A stretch of 64,000 bases of DNA, from positions 1-64,000 of the forward strand of contig CANKOY010000011.1 of the NCBI GenBank assembly GCA_947484275.1. Reading direction: 5' to 3'. Source of the stretch: Planctomycetota bacterium. GTDB lineage: Bacteria > Planctomycetota > UBA1135 > GCA-002686595. The notes below the pieces were generated by a model, which worked only from the letters and a program-made list of their open reading frames with translations, did no database searches and had not been told where the DNA came from. Below, in pieces: positions 37,682 through 46,722 of this stretch. The first letter of the stretch is position 1. Each line of letters starts with the position of its first letter. The position numbers were made by a program, and so were the translations under genes.

Positions 37682-39535
37682 CTAAGTGACCTCGGAGGTA
37701 ATGTCCTGCGTCGACTCGTCCGAGTAGTTCCCCAGGGCCGAAAATTGCACCTGCGTTCCTTTCGCGATCGACGTCGTGAACGGCACGATGTCGATCGAGA
37801 CGAGTGTTGCAGACGTCACCTCGACTGTGGCCGAGCTGCTGACTCCCGCCAGGCTGGCCGAGATCGAGACGTTGCCGACGCTCACGGCGATGGCATGGCC
37901 GTGATTGCCGCTGGCATTCGAGACCGTGGCGATCGTGTCGTTCGATGAGCTCCAGGTGACCTGATCGGTCAGGTCCTGCCGCACGCCGTCCGAGAGCAGG
38001 CCGAGCGCAGTGAATTGCTGCACGGTTCCGTTGGCGAGAGTTGCTGTATCGGGGGAAATCGCGATCGCCACCAGGACGGCAGCCGAGACCGTGAAGACAG
38101 TCGAGCCGCTCGTGTCCCCGATCGTCGCCGTGATCGTTGTGCTCCCGACCGCGACGGTGGTCGCGAGCCCGCGGCTCCCTTCGGCGTTCGACACCGTAGC
38201 GATCATGGGGGCCGATGTGCTCCAGGTCACGGCGTCCGTGACGTCCTGGGTAGTGCTGTCGGTGTAGGTTCCCGTCGCCACGAACGCCTGCGTCGTGCCG
38301 AGCGCCGCCGAGGGATGGCTCGGCGTGATGTCGATCGAAGCGAGGGTCGCGTTCGAAACGGTGAGGGTCGTCGATCCGGTCAATCCGGAGAACGTCGCGG
38401 AGATGGTGGTGACGCCCATCGCAGTCGACGTGGCGAGGCCCTTGTCCGCTGCGCCGTTTCCGATCGTGGCGGTCGATTCCACCGAGGAGCTCCATTCCAC
38501 CTGCTCCGTCATGTCCTGGACCGAGCCGTCGGTGAAGATGCCCGTCGCTGCGAACGCTTGCGTGCCGCCCAGCGCGATCTCGGGAAGTGACGGCGTGACT
38601 TCGATCGAGCTGAGGGTGGCGTCCGAGATCGTGAGGGTCGTCGCGCCCGTGACGCCCGCGAGAGTCGCGGAGATCGTCGCGCTGCCGACGGCAACGCTGT
38701 TCGTGAGACCCTGCGTGCCCGGGAGGTTGGAGATCTGTGCGCTCGCGTCCGACGAGCTCCACACGACTTCCATGCTGAGGTCCTGGGTCGTCCCGTCCGA
38801 GAAGGCGCCCGTGGCGACGAACTGCTGGCTCGTGCCCAGCGCGATGGCCGGATTTGTCGGCGTGACTTCGACCGTCAGGAGCATGGCGTTCGAGACGGTC
38901 ATCGTCGTCGAGCCACTCCTGCCCTCCAACGTGGCGGTGATCGTCGTGTCTCCGAGTCCGACCGATTGTGCGAGACCCTGGCTGCCCGCCACGTTCGAAA
39001 TCGTGGACGCGCCTTCGCCTGAGGATTCCCACTGGACCTGGGTGGTGAGGTCCGCGGTCGTGCCGTCCACGTACGTGCCGGTAGCGGCGAATTGCTCGCT
39101 CGTACCCAGGGCGATTTGCGGATTCGTGGGCGTCACCTCGATCGATGCGAGGACTCTCGAGACCGCGAGCGTGAGCGTTCCGCTCATGCCCTTGAAGTTC
39201 GCTGTGATCGTCGTGCTTCCAAGGCCAAGCCCGCTGACGAGCCCCCTGCTACTCACATCCGTCGAGACTGTGCCGACCGCTTCGTCGGAAGAGGACCATT
39301 GGGCAAGCGCAGTCAGATCGGCCGTCGTCCCGCCCGAATAATTCCCCACCGCGGTGAGCTGCTGCGTCGTCCCAAGCGCGACCGTCGAGCTCGGGGCGGT
39401 CACTTCGACCGACAAGAGCATTCCATTGGAGCTGTTCGAGCCGGAACGACTCGGACATGCCATGATCCCGATGATGATCGTTACCGCGATGGTCGAGAGG
39501 ATCGCCGTGAGTCGGGACGTATTGGAGAGGGTCAT
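37682..39535 (-). CDS. Big_2 (bacterial Ig-like) repeat lipoprotein, truncated by in-frame TAG
   Basis: Surface lipoprotein built of tandem Ig-like domains of about 86 residues. MTLSNTSRLTAILSTIAVTIIIGIMAC is a lipoprotein signal (lipobox IMAC). Each repeat has the pattern (L)xSIEVTPxxPxIALGTxQxFxATGxYxDGTTQDLTxxVxWSSSxxxxATISNxxGxxGLA and ends in TTITAT...TTLTVS. Six full repeats and half of a seventh precede TAG at codon 618, which lies exactly where the other repeats have the core Trp (TGG) of xVTWSSS. With the downstream part the protein would be 935 residues. Role presumably adhesion or surface structure. It sits between two transposase remnants. Confidence 0.8.
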   Translation of the reverse strand: MTLSNTSRLTAILSTIAVTIIIGIMACPSRSGSNSSNGMLLSVEVTAPSSTVALGTTQQLTAVGNYSGGTTADLTALAQWSSSDEAVGTVSTDVSSRGLVSGLGLGSTTITANFKGMSGTLTLAVSRVLASIEVTPTNPQIALGTSEQFAATGTYVDGTTADLTTQVQWESSGEGASTISNVAGSQGLAQSVGLGDTTITATLEGRSGSTTMTVSNAMLLTVEVTPTNPAIALGTSQQFVATGAFSDGTTQDLSMEVVWSSSDASAQISNLPGTQGLTNSVAVGSATISATLAGVTGATTLTISDATLSSIEVTPSLPEIALGGTQAFAATGIFTDGSVQDMTEQVEWSSSVESTATIGNGAADKGLATSTAMGVTTISATFSGLTGSTTLTVSNATLASIDITPSHPSAALGTTQAFVATGTYTDSTTQDVTDAVTWSTSAPMIATVSNAEGSRGLATTVAVGSTTITATIGDTSGSTVFTVSAAVLVAIAISPDTATLANGTVQQFTALGLLSDGVRQDLTDQVTWSSSNDTIATVSNASGNHGHAIAVSVGNVSISASLAGVSSSATVEVTSATLVSIDIVPFTTSIAKGTQVQFSALGNYSDESTQDITSEVT

Positions 39536-39774
39536 GTGGTGCTTCGAGGCTTGAGCGGGGGAACGGAAGTCGACGAGGGATCGGCGGGAATCGCCGGCGC
39601 AAGAGGGGACCCGCTCGTCGGGCCTTACCTTTCGACATGAAAGGCGGGAGGCCTTGAAGACGACGAAGGCGCCGGAGGGGGGCGTTCGTGCCTGAAGCCA
39701 GGCTCAGACCGCCTTCATGGTCCTTCCAGGACCGATCTCGGGACCGTTCCAGGCCTCGTATTCTTACTTTCTGG

Positions 39775-40176
39775 ATGAGGTCCCCCGTCCACCTGACCTA
39801 CGCGACCAGGTACCGCGTGTCGAACTGGGCGGAGTACGAGAGGAGCTTGGTTCGACGCGGTGGAGGACAGTGGTGTCAATGTCATCGTGCCGCCTACGAA
39901 GGCGGCCGCGCTGTCACGACGCGTGCCGCGGTCACGTGCTCGCGAATGGACGATCCGTCGCGTCAACTCGGACGGTCGACGGCAGTGGAAGAAAGAGTCG
40001 GGATCCATCAACAGAGTCGCGCCCAGGACTCGTTCCTCCGGTACAAGGCGATCATCGGTGATCGACTTTGCGCTCGTCATCCCGACGCGCAACAGACTGA
40101 AGCATTGATCGGGGGAAACATCTTGAACCGGATGTTCGAACTCGGACGGCCGAGGCCCTGCACGATCGGAGCCTGA
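39775..40176 (+). pseudogene. IS5-family transposase remnant
   Basis: Pieces of an IS5-type DDE transposase appear in order with frame changes. At 39775-39850: HLTYATRYRVSNWAEYERSLVRRG (N-terminal NWxxYxxxLxxRG motif), written here in two parts as TYATRYRVSNWAEYE and RSLVRRG. From about 39870: SGVNVIVPPTKAAAL and RTIRRVNSDGRRQWKKESG-like sequence in a second frame. From about 40003: RAQDSFLRYKAIIGDRL, then QQTEALIGGNILNRMFELGRP in the first frame. The catalytic core between the first two pieces is deleted, so it is inactive. No terminal inverted repeats were found. The flanking parts of 39536-40322 hold no other recognisable gene. Confidence 0.75.
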
Positions 40177-40322
40177 GAGCAACCGCTAGGGCAGATGCTG
40201 GCCCTAGGTGATTCGCGCAACATCGCCGCTCGCCGTCGACGGTCGCTCGTGCGCATAGCTTGCGGCCGGGCATCCACCCGAAAGGCCGACCTCTTGCAAT
40301 CCGCCCGCCACGCTGCGTGCGA

Positions 40323-43067
40323 CTACGCGAGCTCTCTGCCGTCGAGATCGAGCCTGCACACCGGGCCGAGGTCGAGTTCCCCAAGCGACGCTTCGATCGC
40401 CTTGGCATCGCCAACCGCTAGCACGATCCACGCGTTTGGATCCAGGCAGTCGTTCGCCAGTCGATCGAGGTCCGCGACGCTGAGGCTGGCCAGTTGCTGC
40501 GCGCGGCGCAGGGGATAGTCCGCGGGCCAGCCGAACTGCAGCGCCGTGTCCACCATGGAGCGGCGTGCGTCGCAGCTCTCGTATTGACCGGCGAGCGACT
40601 GGCGCAGGGACTCCTGGGCGAACGCAAGTTCATCCGCGCGGACGCCGCGGCGGATCAGCGCCAATTCAGCGAGGATTTCCTTGGCCGCCGCAGCGCTGAC
40701 CGAGGTTTCCACTGCGGCCGAGACCACGAACGACCCTGGCAGGACGCCACCGGTCAAGTACGAGCGCGCGCCGTAGGTGTAGCCCTTTTGCTCGCGCAGG
40801 TTCAAATTGATGCGGCTCGAAAAGGCTCCACCGAGGATGTAGTTGAGCACGGAGAGCGGAAAATAGTCTGCGTGCGTGCTGGAGAGCGAAGCGTGGCCGA
40901 CGCGCAATTCCGTTTGTTGCGCGCCGGGATGATCGACAAGGAAAACGCGCGCGCGATGCTTGCCAAGGCATGAGAGCAACGACAATTCGAGAGCATCGGC
41001 GGGACGCGCGGGCAGTCGCTCCAGGCCGCGCCTAGCCAGGCCTTCCAATTCGATCACCGGTCGCGGCCCCGCGCACACCAGGCGCGCGCCAGCGCTGTGG
41101 GCGCCGCGGCGATGGAAGTCGCCAAGGGCCGCGTGCGTCAAGTTCGAAAGCGTCGCTTCGGCGCTGAGGGCGCTACGACCCATGGGCGTTTCGCCGTGAA
41201 TCAGACGGGCCAGCGCCCGACCCGCCGTTGCGCCGGGATTTTCGCCGCGGGTTGCGATCGCGGTGCGGCGTTGCGTGAGCATGCGCTCGTAGTCCGCGGG
41301 ATCAAGGCGCGGTTCGAGCGCTGCTTCCAGCAGCAAGTCCAGTGCTGGTTCGAGTTCGCGGTCGAGCACAGAGAGCGAGTAGTGAATCTCGTCGTCGTCC
41401 GCCGCGATCGACACGCTCGCGCCTAGGCGGTCGAGTTCGTCCGTGAACTCCGTCGTCGAATGACGGCGCGTACCTTCGGAGAACAGCGCGGCGCACAGGG
41501 AAGCGATGCCGGTTGACTGCGCTGATTCGGCGCGCCGTCCCATGGGGAGCGCCAGGGACGCGCTGGCCCAAGGTGCGCGCGTGAAACTTGCGGCACCGGA
41601 CTTCGCGCCCCCGGTGGAAGTTCCAAGGCGAACCTCGGGGACGCTTGGATTCGGGCCCAAGGGCGAGGTCGGTGCCTTCGACCGCTCGGGCCCCGATCGG
41701 GCGAGCGTCGGCGGCACCGCGGCCGTGGCCCCGGCGGCGACTTCCGCGCGCGGCGTCGCGCGCATTGCAACCGTCGCCGGGGGGCCGTCGCTCTGTTTCG
41801 CGGGAACGCAGGCCAGGACTACCGCGGGCTTGGAGAGCAAGAATTCGCCGAGAGCAGAGCGCACTTGCGCCGGTGTGACTGCGCGCAACAGCGCCAGTTC
41901 GCGGCGCTGGTGTCCAGGATCGCCGGTGAACAGGTTGTATTCGGCCAAGGAACCCGCGCGGCCGATCACAGTCTGCAGCGAGCGCACCACCTCGGCTTCA
42001 CAGCGCATTTTCATGCGCTCCAACTGCGCAGCATCGATCCCGCGCTCGTGCAACTGCGCCAGCAGCGCGAGCACGCGTTGCTCCAGATCCGGGAGCGCGA
42101 CCTGGGGTGAAGCGCGCACGGTGATGTCAAAGCGCCCCGCAAGTTCCGCGCCCCAGTGACCCGCTCCAACGGCGCGCGCCAAACTGGTTTCGACGGTCAG
42201 GGCGCGGTCGAGGATCGACGACTTGTTCTGGGAAAGGATTCGAGCGAGCAGATCAAGGGCTGCGGCCTCGGGCGTGAATTGACGCGCGCCTGCCCAGGTC
42301 AGCGAAACCTGCGGCAAGGCCACGCGATCCTCCAGGATCAGGCGCTTTTCCGCTGCCATTCGCGCCGCGCGCGGAGCCTGCGGATCCACGGCGGGTCCGC
42401 GGGGCACGGAGTCGAACCACTTGGAGGCCAACTCGAAAGCGCGCTCGACGTCCACGTCACCGGCGATGCACAGCGTGGCGTTGTTGGGTCCGTACCAACG
42501 CCGAAAGAACGCGCTCACATCCTCGAGCGTCGCGGCACCGATGTCCTCCATGGAGCCGATCGGCAACCAGTGATATGGATGGTCCGGCGTGAACAGCGCC
42601 GCGGCCACGGTCTCGGCCACGCGACCGTAGGGGCGGTTGTCGTAGTTCTGCCGGCGCTCGTTCATCACCACGTCGCGCTGGTTGTCGAGTTTCTTCTGAG
42701 TCATCGCCGGCAGCAAGAACCCCATGCGATCGGATTCGAGCCACAGGGCGAGCTCGAGATGATTCTTGGGCAGCGTCTCGAAGTAGACCGTGCGGTCGAG
42801 ACTCGTTGTGCCGTTCAGTGACCCACCCGCCGTGTTGATGCGCTTGAAGTGCTCACCCTCGGGGACGTTTGCCGAGCCCTGGAAAAGCATGTGCTCGAAC
42901 AGATGCGCGAAGCCCGTGAGCCCGGGGTGTTCGCGCGCGCTGCCCACGTGATAGGCCACGTAAACCGCCACCAAGGGATCGGCGCGGTCGGTGTGCACTA
43001 CGACCTGCAATCCGTTGTCGAGCGTGCGCTTTTGAAATTCGATTTCGATGCCGCGGTCGGTGGTCAT
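40323..43067 (-). CDS. M16 family (insulinase/pitrilysin-like) zinc metallopeptidase
   Basis: Inverzincin peptidase, 914 residues. The inverted zinc motif HLFEH is at 55-59 with Glu58 catalytic, and the distal ligand Glu137 lies in VVMNERRQN. Two M16 halves are fused: the active N-terminal domain (about 10-440) and an inactive C-terminal domain (about 500-910; SLALPMGRRAESAQSTGIAS and QKGYTYGARSYLTGGVLPGS). They are joined by a Pro/Ala/Thr-rich linker (about 440-495). No clear signal peptide is visible, so it may be cytoplasmic, or the start may lie elsewhere. Likely degrades peptides. Divergent from the M14 peptidase gene. Confidence 0.93.
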   Translation of the reverse strand: MTTDRGIEIEFQKRTLDNGLQVVVHTDRADPLVAVYVAYHVGSAREHPGLTGFAHLFEHMLFQGSANVPEGEHFKRINTAGGSLNGTTSLDRTVYFETLPKNHLELALWLESDRMGFLLPAMTQKKLDNQRDVVMNERRQNYDNRPYGRVAETVAAALFTPDHPYHWLPIGSMEDIGAATLEDVSAFFRRWYGPNNATLCIAGDVDVERAFELASKWFDSVPRGPAVDPQAPRAARMAAEKRLILEDRVALPQVSLTWAGARQFTPEAAALDLLARILSQNKSSILDRALTVETSLARAVGAGHWGAELAGRFDITVRASPQVALPDLEQRVLALLAQLHERGIDAAQLERMKMRCEAEVVRSLQTVIGRAGSLAEYNLFTGDPGHQRRELALLRAVTPAQVRSALGEFLLSKPAVVLACVPAKQSDGPPATVAMRATPRAEVAAGATAAVPPTLARSGPERSKAPTSPLGPNPSVPEVRLGTSTGGAKSGAASFTRAPWASASLALPMGRRAESAQSTGIASLCAALFSEGTRRHSTTEFTDELDRLGASVSIAADDDEIHYSLSVLDRELEPALDLLLEAALEPRLDPADYERMLTQRRTAIATRGENPGATAGRALARLIHGETPMGRSALSAEATLSNLTHAALGDFHRRGAHSAGARLVCAGPRPVIELEGLARRGLERLPARPADALELSLLSCLGKHRARVFLVDHPGAQQTELRVGHASLSSTHADYFPLSVLNYILGGAFSSRINLNLREQKGYTYGARSYLTGGVLPGSFVVSAAVETSVSAAAAKEILAELALIRRGVRADELAFAQESLRQSLAGQYESCDARRSMVDTALQFGWPADYPLRRAQQLASLSVADLDRLANDCLDPNAWIVLAVGDAKAIEASLGELDLGPVCRLDLDGRELA

Positions 43068-43200
43068 TTTCGGATCCTACCGAGCCCCCGGCGCCATTTC
43101 GCGCGGCACTCCTGACAACCGGCGCGCTGCCCCTCACGAAAAAACTGCTTTGGCTTCCGGCGGCCGCTAGGATCCGGCACCCCCTTCTGAGGAACTGACG

Positions 43201-45660
43201 ATGCAAATTGGACGAGTCGCGACTGGAATCCTGTGGGCCCTGTGCTTGATGCTCCCCGCCACGGCGCAGGTGGCGCCCGCGGAACATCTTGGTCATGCCG
43301 TCGGCGCGGATTTCAAGCTGCCCGATTGGACCGCTATTTCGAGTTGGTACCGCGACCTCGATGCGAAGTCGCCCCGGGTCGCGCTGGAGCTTGCGGGTCG
43401 CACGACGGAAGGCCGCGACTTTTTCGCCTGCGTGATTTCCAGCGAGGCGAACATGGCTCGGCTTGACGGGATCCGCGCCGATGCGCGCGCCATCGCCGAT
43501 CCTCGCAAGCTCACGCCGGCCGCGGCTGAGGAATTGCTCGCGCGCGCCGTGCCGGTCGTGATGATTTCAATCGCGATGCACTCGAACGAGGTCGCCGCGC
43601 CGCAGTTCGCCATGGAACTTGCGTGGAACCTCTCCACCTCGGAGGCCGAGCCGTGGAAGAGCATGCGCGAGAAGTCCGTGGTCGTGCTCTTGCCCTGCAC
43701 GAACCCCGACGGCCTGGACATGATTTCGCACTGGTACACCCAGAGCGTCGGCAAGTCCTACGAGGCGGGCTCCATGCCCTGGCTCTATCAGCCCTACGCG
43801 GGGCACGACAACAATCGCGACTGGTTCATGCTCTCACTGGAGGAGACGCGCATTGTCTCCAAGCTCCTGTACGAGCGCTGGTTTCCGCAGGTGTATTGGG
43901 ACGTTCACCAACAGGGCTCCTTCGCCGAGCGCATGTTCGTCCCGCCGTTCCGCGATCCCCTCGATCCCAACCTGGATCCGAACGTCATGGGAACGATCGA
44001 CTTGATCGGCACCCGCGCGGCCCTCGACATGACTTCGCGCGGGCTGAAAGGCATCGCCAGCGGCGTGTCCTATGACATGTGGTGGCACGGCGGCAATCGC
44101 AACGTCCCCGTGCGCCACAACATCGTTGGCCTCTTGACCGAGGCCGCCTCCGCGAACCTCGCCAGCCCGCTTTGGATCGCGCCCGATCGTTTGCGTGCGC
44201 CTTCGGGTCTGGCGCGCTATGCGCCGTCCAATCGTTTCCGCGACCCGTGGCCGGGCGGGTGGTGGCGCATACGCGACATCATCGATTACGAGCTGGGCTT
44301 CGCGACCTCGCTGTTCTCGGGCGTCGTGCGCGAGCCTCAGTTGTACACGCGCACGGTGCTCGAGGCCGCGCGCCGAACCTGCGCCCTCGGTGAGCAAGAC
44401 GGCGCGCCCGCGGCCTGGGTGATTCCCGCGGAGAATCGCGACGGCAATGCGGTCGTGCGTCTATGCGAATCGTTGCTGCGCACCGGAGTTGAAATCAAAA
44501 AGTCCACGAACGCGATCACCGCCGACGGACGCTCGCTCGCGCCCGGAGCCTTGGTGATCGCGCGCGGACAACCGGCCTGGCGCCATGTGCACGATCTATT
44601 CGAGATTCAGGCCTATCCTGGCGACGAGCCGCCCTACGACGTCGCAGGTTGGTCGTTGCCGACTTTGATGGGCATCGAGGCGATCGCCGCCACGAAGCTA
44701 GGCAGCGCTACTGCGGATTCGAAGCAGGACCTGCCGCTCGACCCGCCTGCCTTCGTGGCGCTGACGCGCTCCGAGGAGGCGCGGACACCGAGGAACTCTG
44801 CCGCCGATGAAAAGGCGGGCGACGTCGACGCGTGGCGCGCGTTGTTTGCCGGCCTGGAGCGCGGCACGCCCGGCGGATCCGACGCGGGGTCGAGTCTGAA
44901 ATCAGGCGCCGCGCGTTGGAGCGTGCTGCCGCGCGTCGCGGTGTACAAGCCATGGACTGCCAGCATGGACGAGGGCTGGCTGCGCTGGACCCTGGAGTAC
45001 TGCGGCTTGAAGTACGTGTCCGTGGACAACGCCAGGCTCAAGAGCGGCGACTTGAAACAGCTCTGCGACGTGCTCGTGCTGCCCGATCTTTCGAGCAGCA
45101 GCATCGACGAGGGTCACAGCTCTGGAGGTGTGCCCGAAGAGTACGCCGGCGGTCTCGAGCGCGAAGGACGCCAGGCAATCGAGGCCTTCGTTCGCGGCGG
45201 CGGGCGCCTCGTGGCTGTGGGGCGCGCCGCAGGTTGGGCGATCGAGCTGTTTCAATTGCCCTTGAAGGATGTGGCGCGCGGCAAAGACTCCGGCGACTTT
45301 TCTTGTCCGGGAAGCGTGCTTCGGGCGCGGCTGGAGCACACCCCGGGGGATCCGCTCTCTCCCGCGAGTTCGCGCATGGAGCACCTGTTCTTTTCCGGCA
45401 GCTCGGCCTGGGCCGAGGCGGAGTCCAAGTCCAAGGACGGGCCCGAGGTCACCATGCTCGCGACCTACGCGGCGAGCGACGTGCTGCACTCCGGTTGGAT
45501 CCGCTCGCCGGCCGTGGTCGCCGGCAAGGGCGCCTGGGCGCGGGCCGACGTCGACATGGGCCGCGTGCACTTGTTCGCCTTCAGTCCCTACTATCGCAGC
45601 TGGTCACAGGGCACGTTCCATTGGCTGCTGCGCGCGATCATGGACACGCGTCAGAAATGA
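43201..45660 (+). CDS. Secreted M14 family metallocarboxypeptidase with C-terminal amidotransferase-like domain
   Basis: Zinc carboxypeptidase family member, 819 residues with signal peptide RVATGILWALCLMLPATAQ. The peptidase domain shows GRTTEGRDFFACVIS, zinc motif HSNE in SIAMHSNEVAAPQF, DNNRDWFMLSLEETR (substrate Arg/Asn region) and the third zinc His in VYWDVHQQGSFAERMFVPP. This variant is typical of large exported M14 proteins in Bacteroidetes, Acidobacteria and planctomycetes. Residues about 570-810 resemble a class I glutamine-amidotransferase fold (LVLPDLSSSSIDEG; AIEAFVRGGGRLVAVG) without a visible catalytic triad. Its stop overlaps the next gene's ATG (ATGA). Confidence 0.9.
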   Translation: MQIGRVATGILWALCLMLPATAQVAPAEHLGHAVGADFKLPDWTAISSWYRDLDAKSPRVALELAGRTTEGRDFFACVISSEANMARLDGIRADARAIADPRKLTPAAAEELLARAVPVVMISIAMHSNEVAAPQFAMELAWNLSTSEAEPWKSMREKSVVVLLPCTNPDGLDMISHWYTQSVGKSYEAGSMPWLYQPYAGHDNNRDWFMLSLEETRIVSKLLYERWFPQVYWDVHQQGSFAERMFVPPFRDPLDPNLDPNVMGTIDLIGTRAALDMTSRGLKGIASGVSYDMWWHGGNRNVPVRHNIVGLLTEAASANLASPLWIAPDRLRAPSGLARYAPSNRFRDPWPGGWWRIRDIIDYELGFATSLFSGVVREPQLYTRTVLEAARRTCALGEQDGAPAAWVIPAENRDGNAVVRLCESLLRTGVEIKKSTNAITADGRSLAPGALVIARGQPAWRHVHDLFEIQAYPGDEPPYDVAGWSLPTLMGIEAIAATKLGSATADSKQDLPLDPPAFVALTRSEEARTPRNSAADEKAGDVDAWRALFAGLERGTPGGSDAGSSLKSGAARWSVLPRVAVYKPWTASMDEGWLRWTLEYCGLKYVSVDNARLKSGDLKQLCDVLVLPDLSSSSIDEGHSSGGVPEEYAGGLEREGRQAIEAFVRGGGRLVAVGRAAGWAIELFQLPLKDVARGKDSGDFSCPGSVLRARLEHTPGDPLSPASSRMEHLFFSGSSAWAEAESKSKDGPEVTMLATYAASDVLHSGWIRSPAVVAGKGAWARADVDMGRVHLFAFSPYYRSWSQGTFHWLLRAIMDTRQK

Positions 45661-46268
45661 ACCGGAGGTGGAGGCGCTGGAGTCTTGGGCTGTGCGCGCC
45701 GGTGGCGCTCGGCCTGAGCGCATGTCAGCAGACGCTCGACATGCCGCGCGCACTGCAGCGCTCGCCAGAGCCGCCGCCGGCGCAAATGGAGCTGCGCCGC
45801 GAGTATTGGGACAAGGCCTTGCCTCCCAAGCACCTGCGACGGGAGACCGAGGGTTTGGTGCAAATCGGCGGCGCGTTTCAGAAGAACGGTCGCGAGCGCA
45901 GCTACTTCCGCGGCGGCGCGGTGGAATTCGAACGCCATTGGTCTCGCGGCGAGCCCGCGGGCCTTTGGGAAACATGGTGGGAGAACGGAACCCTGCGTTC
46001 GCGCTGCGAATTCACTGCGGACGGACTCGAGACGGAAATGCACTTCTGGCACGAAAACGGGCAACTGGAGGCCCGCGGCTTGGGGCGCAACGGCAAGCGC
46101 GTCGGACAGTGGGAGTTTTTTCGCCCCGACGGTTCGAGGGAATCCGCCGGTGAACTCGTGGGCGGTCTGCGCGAGGGCCCGTGGTTTTTTTTCGACGAGG
46201 GCGGCGCGGTTCGCGAGTCGGGCAGCTACGCCAAGGGCGTCAAGGTCGGGCCGTGGAACGGGCGCTGA
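45657..46268 (+). CDS. MORN-repeat (YwqK-like) lipoprotein
   Basis: A 203-residue lipoprotein; MNRRWRRWSLGLCAPVALGLSAC is a signal with lipobox LSAC. The ATG overlaps the M14 gene's TGA by four bases. From about residue 75 it has four or five MORN_2-like repeats with the pattern G-x-W-x-x-x-x-x-N-G-x-x (GLWETWWENGTLRSRCEF, MHFWHENGQLEARG, GQWEFFRPDGSRESAGE, GPWFFFDEGGAVRESG). Such proteins are often labelled antitoxin YwqK-like, but no toxin is adjacent. Function unknown. Confidence 0.85.
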   Translation: MNRRWRRWSLGLCAPVALGLSACQQTLDMPRALQRSPEPPPAQMELRREYWDKALPPKHLRRETEGLVQIGGAFQKNGRERSYFRGGAVEFERHWSRGEPAGLWETWWENGTLRSRCEFTADGLETEMHFWHENGQLEARGLGRNGKRVGQWEFFRPDGSRESAGELVGGLREGPWFFFDEGGAVRESGSYAKGVKVGPWNGR

Positions 46269-46281
46269 TTGCGCGCGACCG

Positions 46282-46722
46282 CTAGCGGAAGTCGTTCTCG
46301 GTGGCCTCGGCGCGAGCGTCGATTTCCTCGCGCGAATGGACCGGCCCCGAGCCGATGCCCGGGCAGCACTGGCGCACCGGACCGTCCCAGCGTTCGCGCT
46401 CCAAGTTCGAGCGCCAGAATGGCCACGTGCGGCATTGCATCGGGCGCACGGAGTAGATCGAGCAGCGCGCCCCAGCGTCGAGAAATGGACACTGCGGCGC
46501 GTCCATGCGCAGGGTCGGAAAGTGACCGGGCTCCTTCGTGCAAAAGCGCGCGAGGAACTCTTCGGGACTGATGCCCAGGAAGCGCGGAATGGCCTCGAGG
46601 TCCTTCGGTCCGAGGTTCACGAACGAGTAGTCGCCGTGGTTGCGACAGCAATTGCCGCACTGCGTGCACTCAAAGCGCAGGCCGCTCGCGTACCAAGCCT
46701 CGGGCCTTTCTTCCGCGCTCAC
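46282..46722 (-). CDS. YkgJ-family cysteine-cluster protein
   Basis: A 146-residue protein of the YkgJ/CxxCxxCC family, thought to bind a metal or Fe-S cluster. The GTG at 46722 is chosen because it overlaps the preceding stop (GTGA); a longer in-frame start at 46773 would run 55 bp into the neighbour. Motifs: FECTQCGNCCRNHGDYSF at the N-terminus, CPFLDAGARCSIYSVRPMQCRTWPF in the middle (given here as CPFLDAGARCSIYS then RPMQCRTWPFW) and RQCCPGIG near the end. All eight or so cluster cysteines are present. Reaction unknown. Confidence 0.88.
   Translation of the reverse strand: MSAEERPEAWYASGLRFECTQCGNCCRNHGDYSFVNLGPKDLEAIPRFLGISPEEFLARFCTKEPGHFPTLRMDAPQCPFLDAGARCSIYSVRPMQCRTWPFWRSNLERERWDGPVRQCCPGIGSGPVHSREEIDARAEATENDFR

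Noticed and set aside
37545-39032. A 495-codon frame offset from the Big_2 gene
   Set aside because: It is a +1/+2 shadow of the repeat protein; its apparent periodicity comes from the underlying repeats.
45657-46268. Toxin-antitoxin system based on the YwqK label of MORN_2 proteins
   Set aside because: No toxin-like gene is adjacent; the protein is a lipoprotein coupled to an M14 peptidase.
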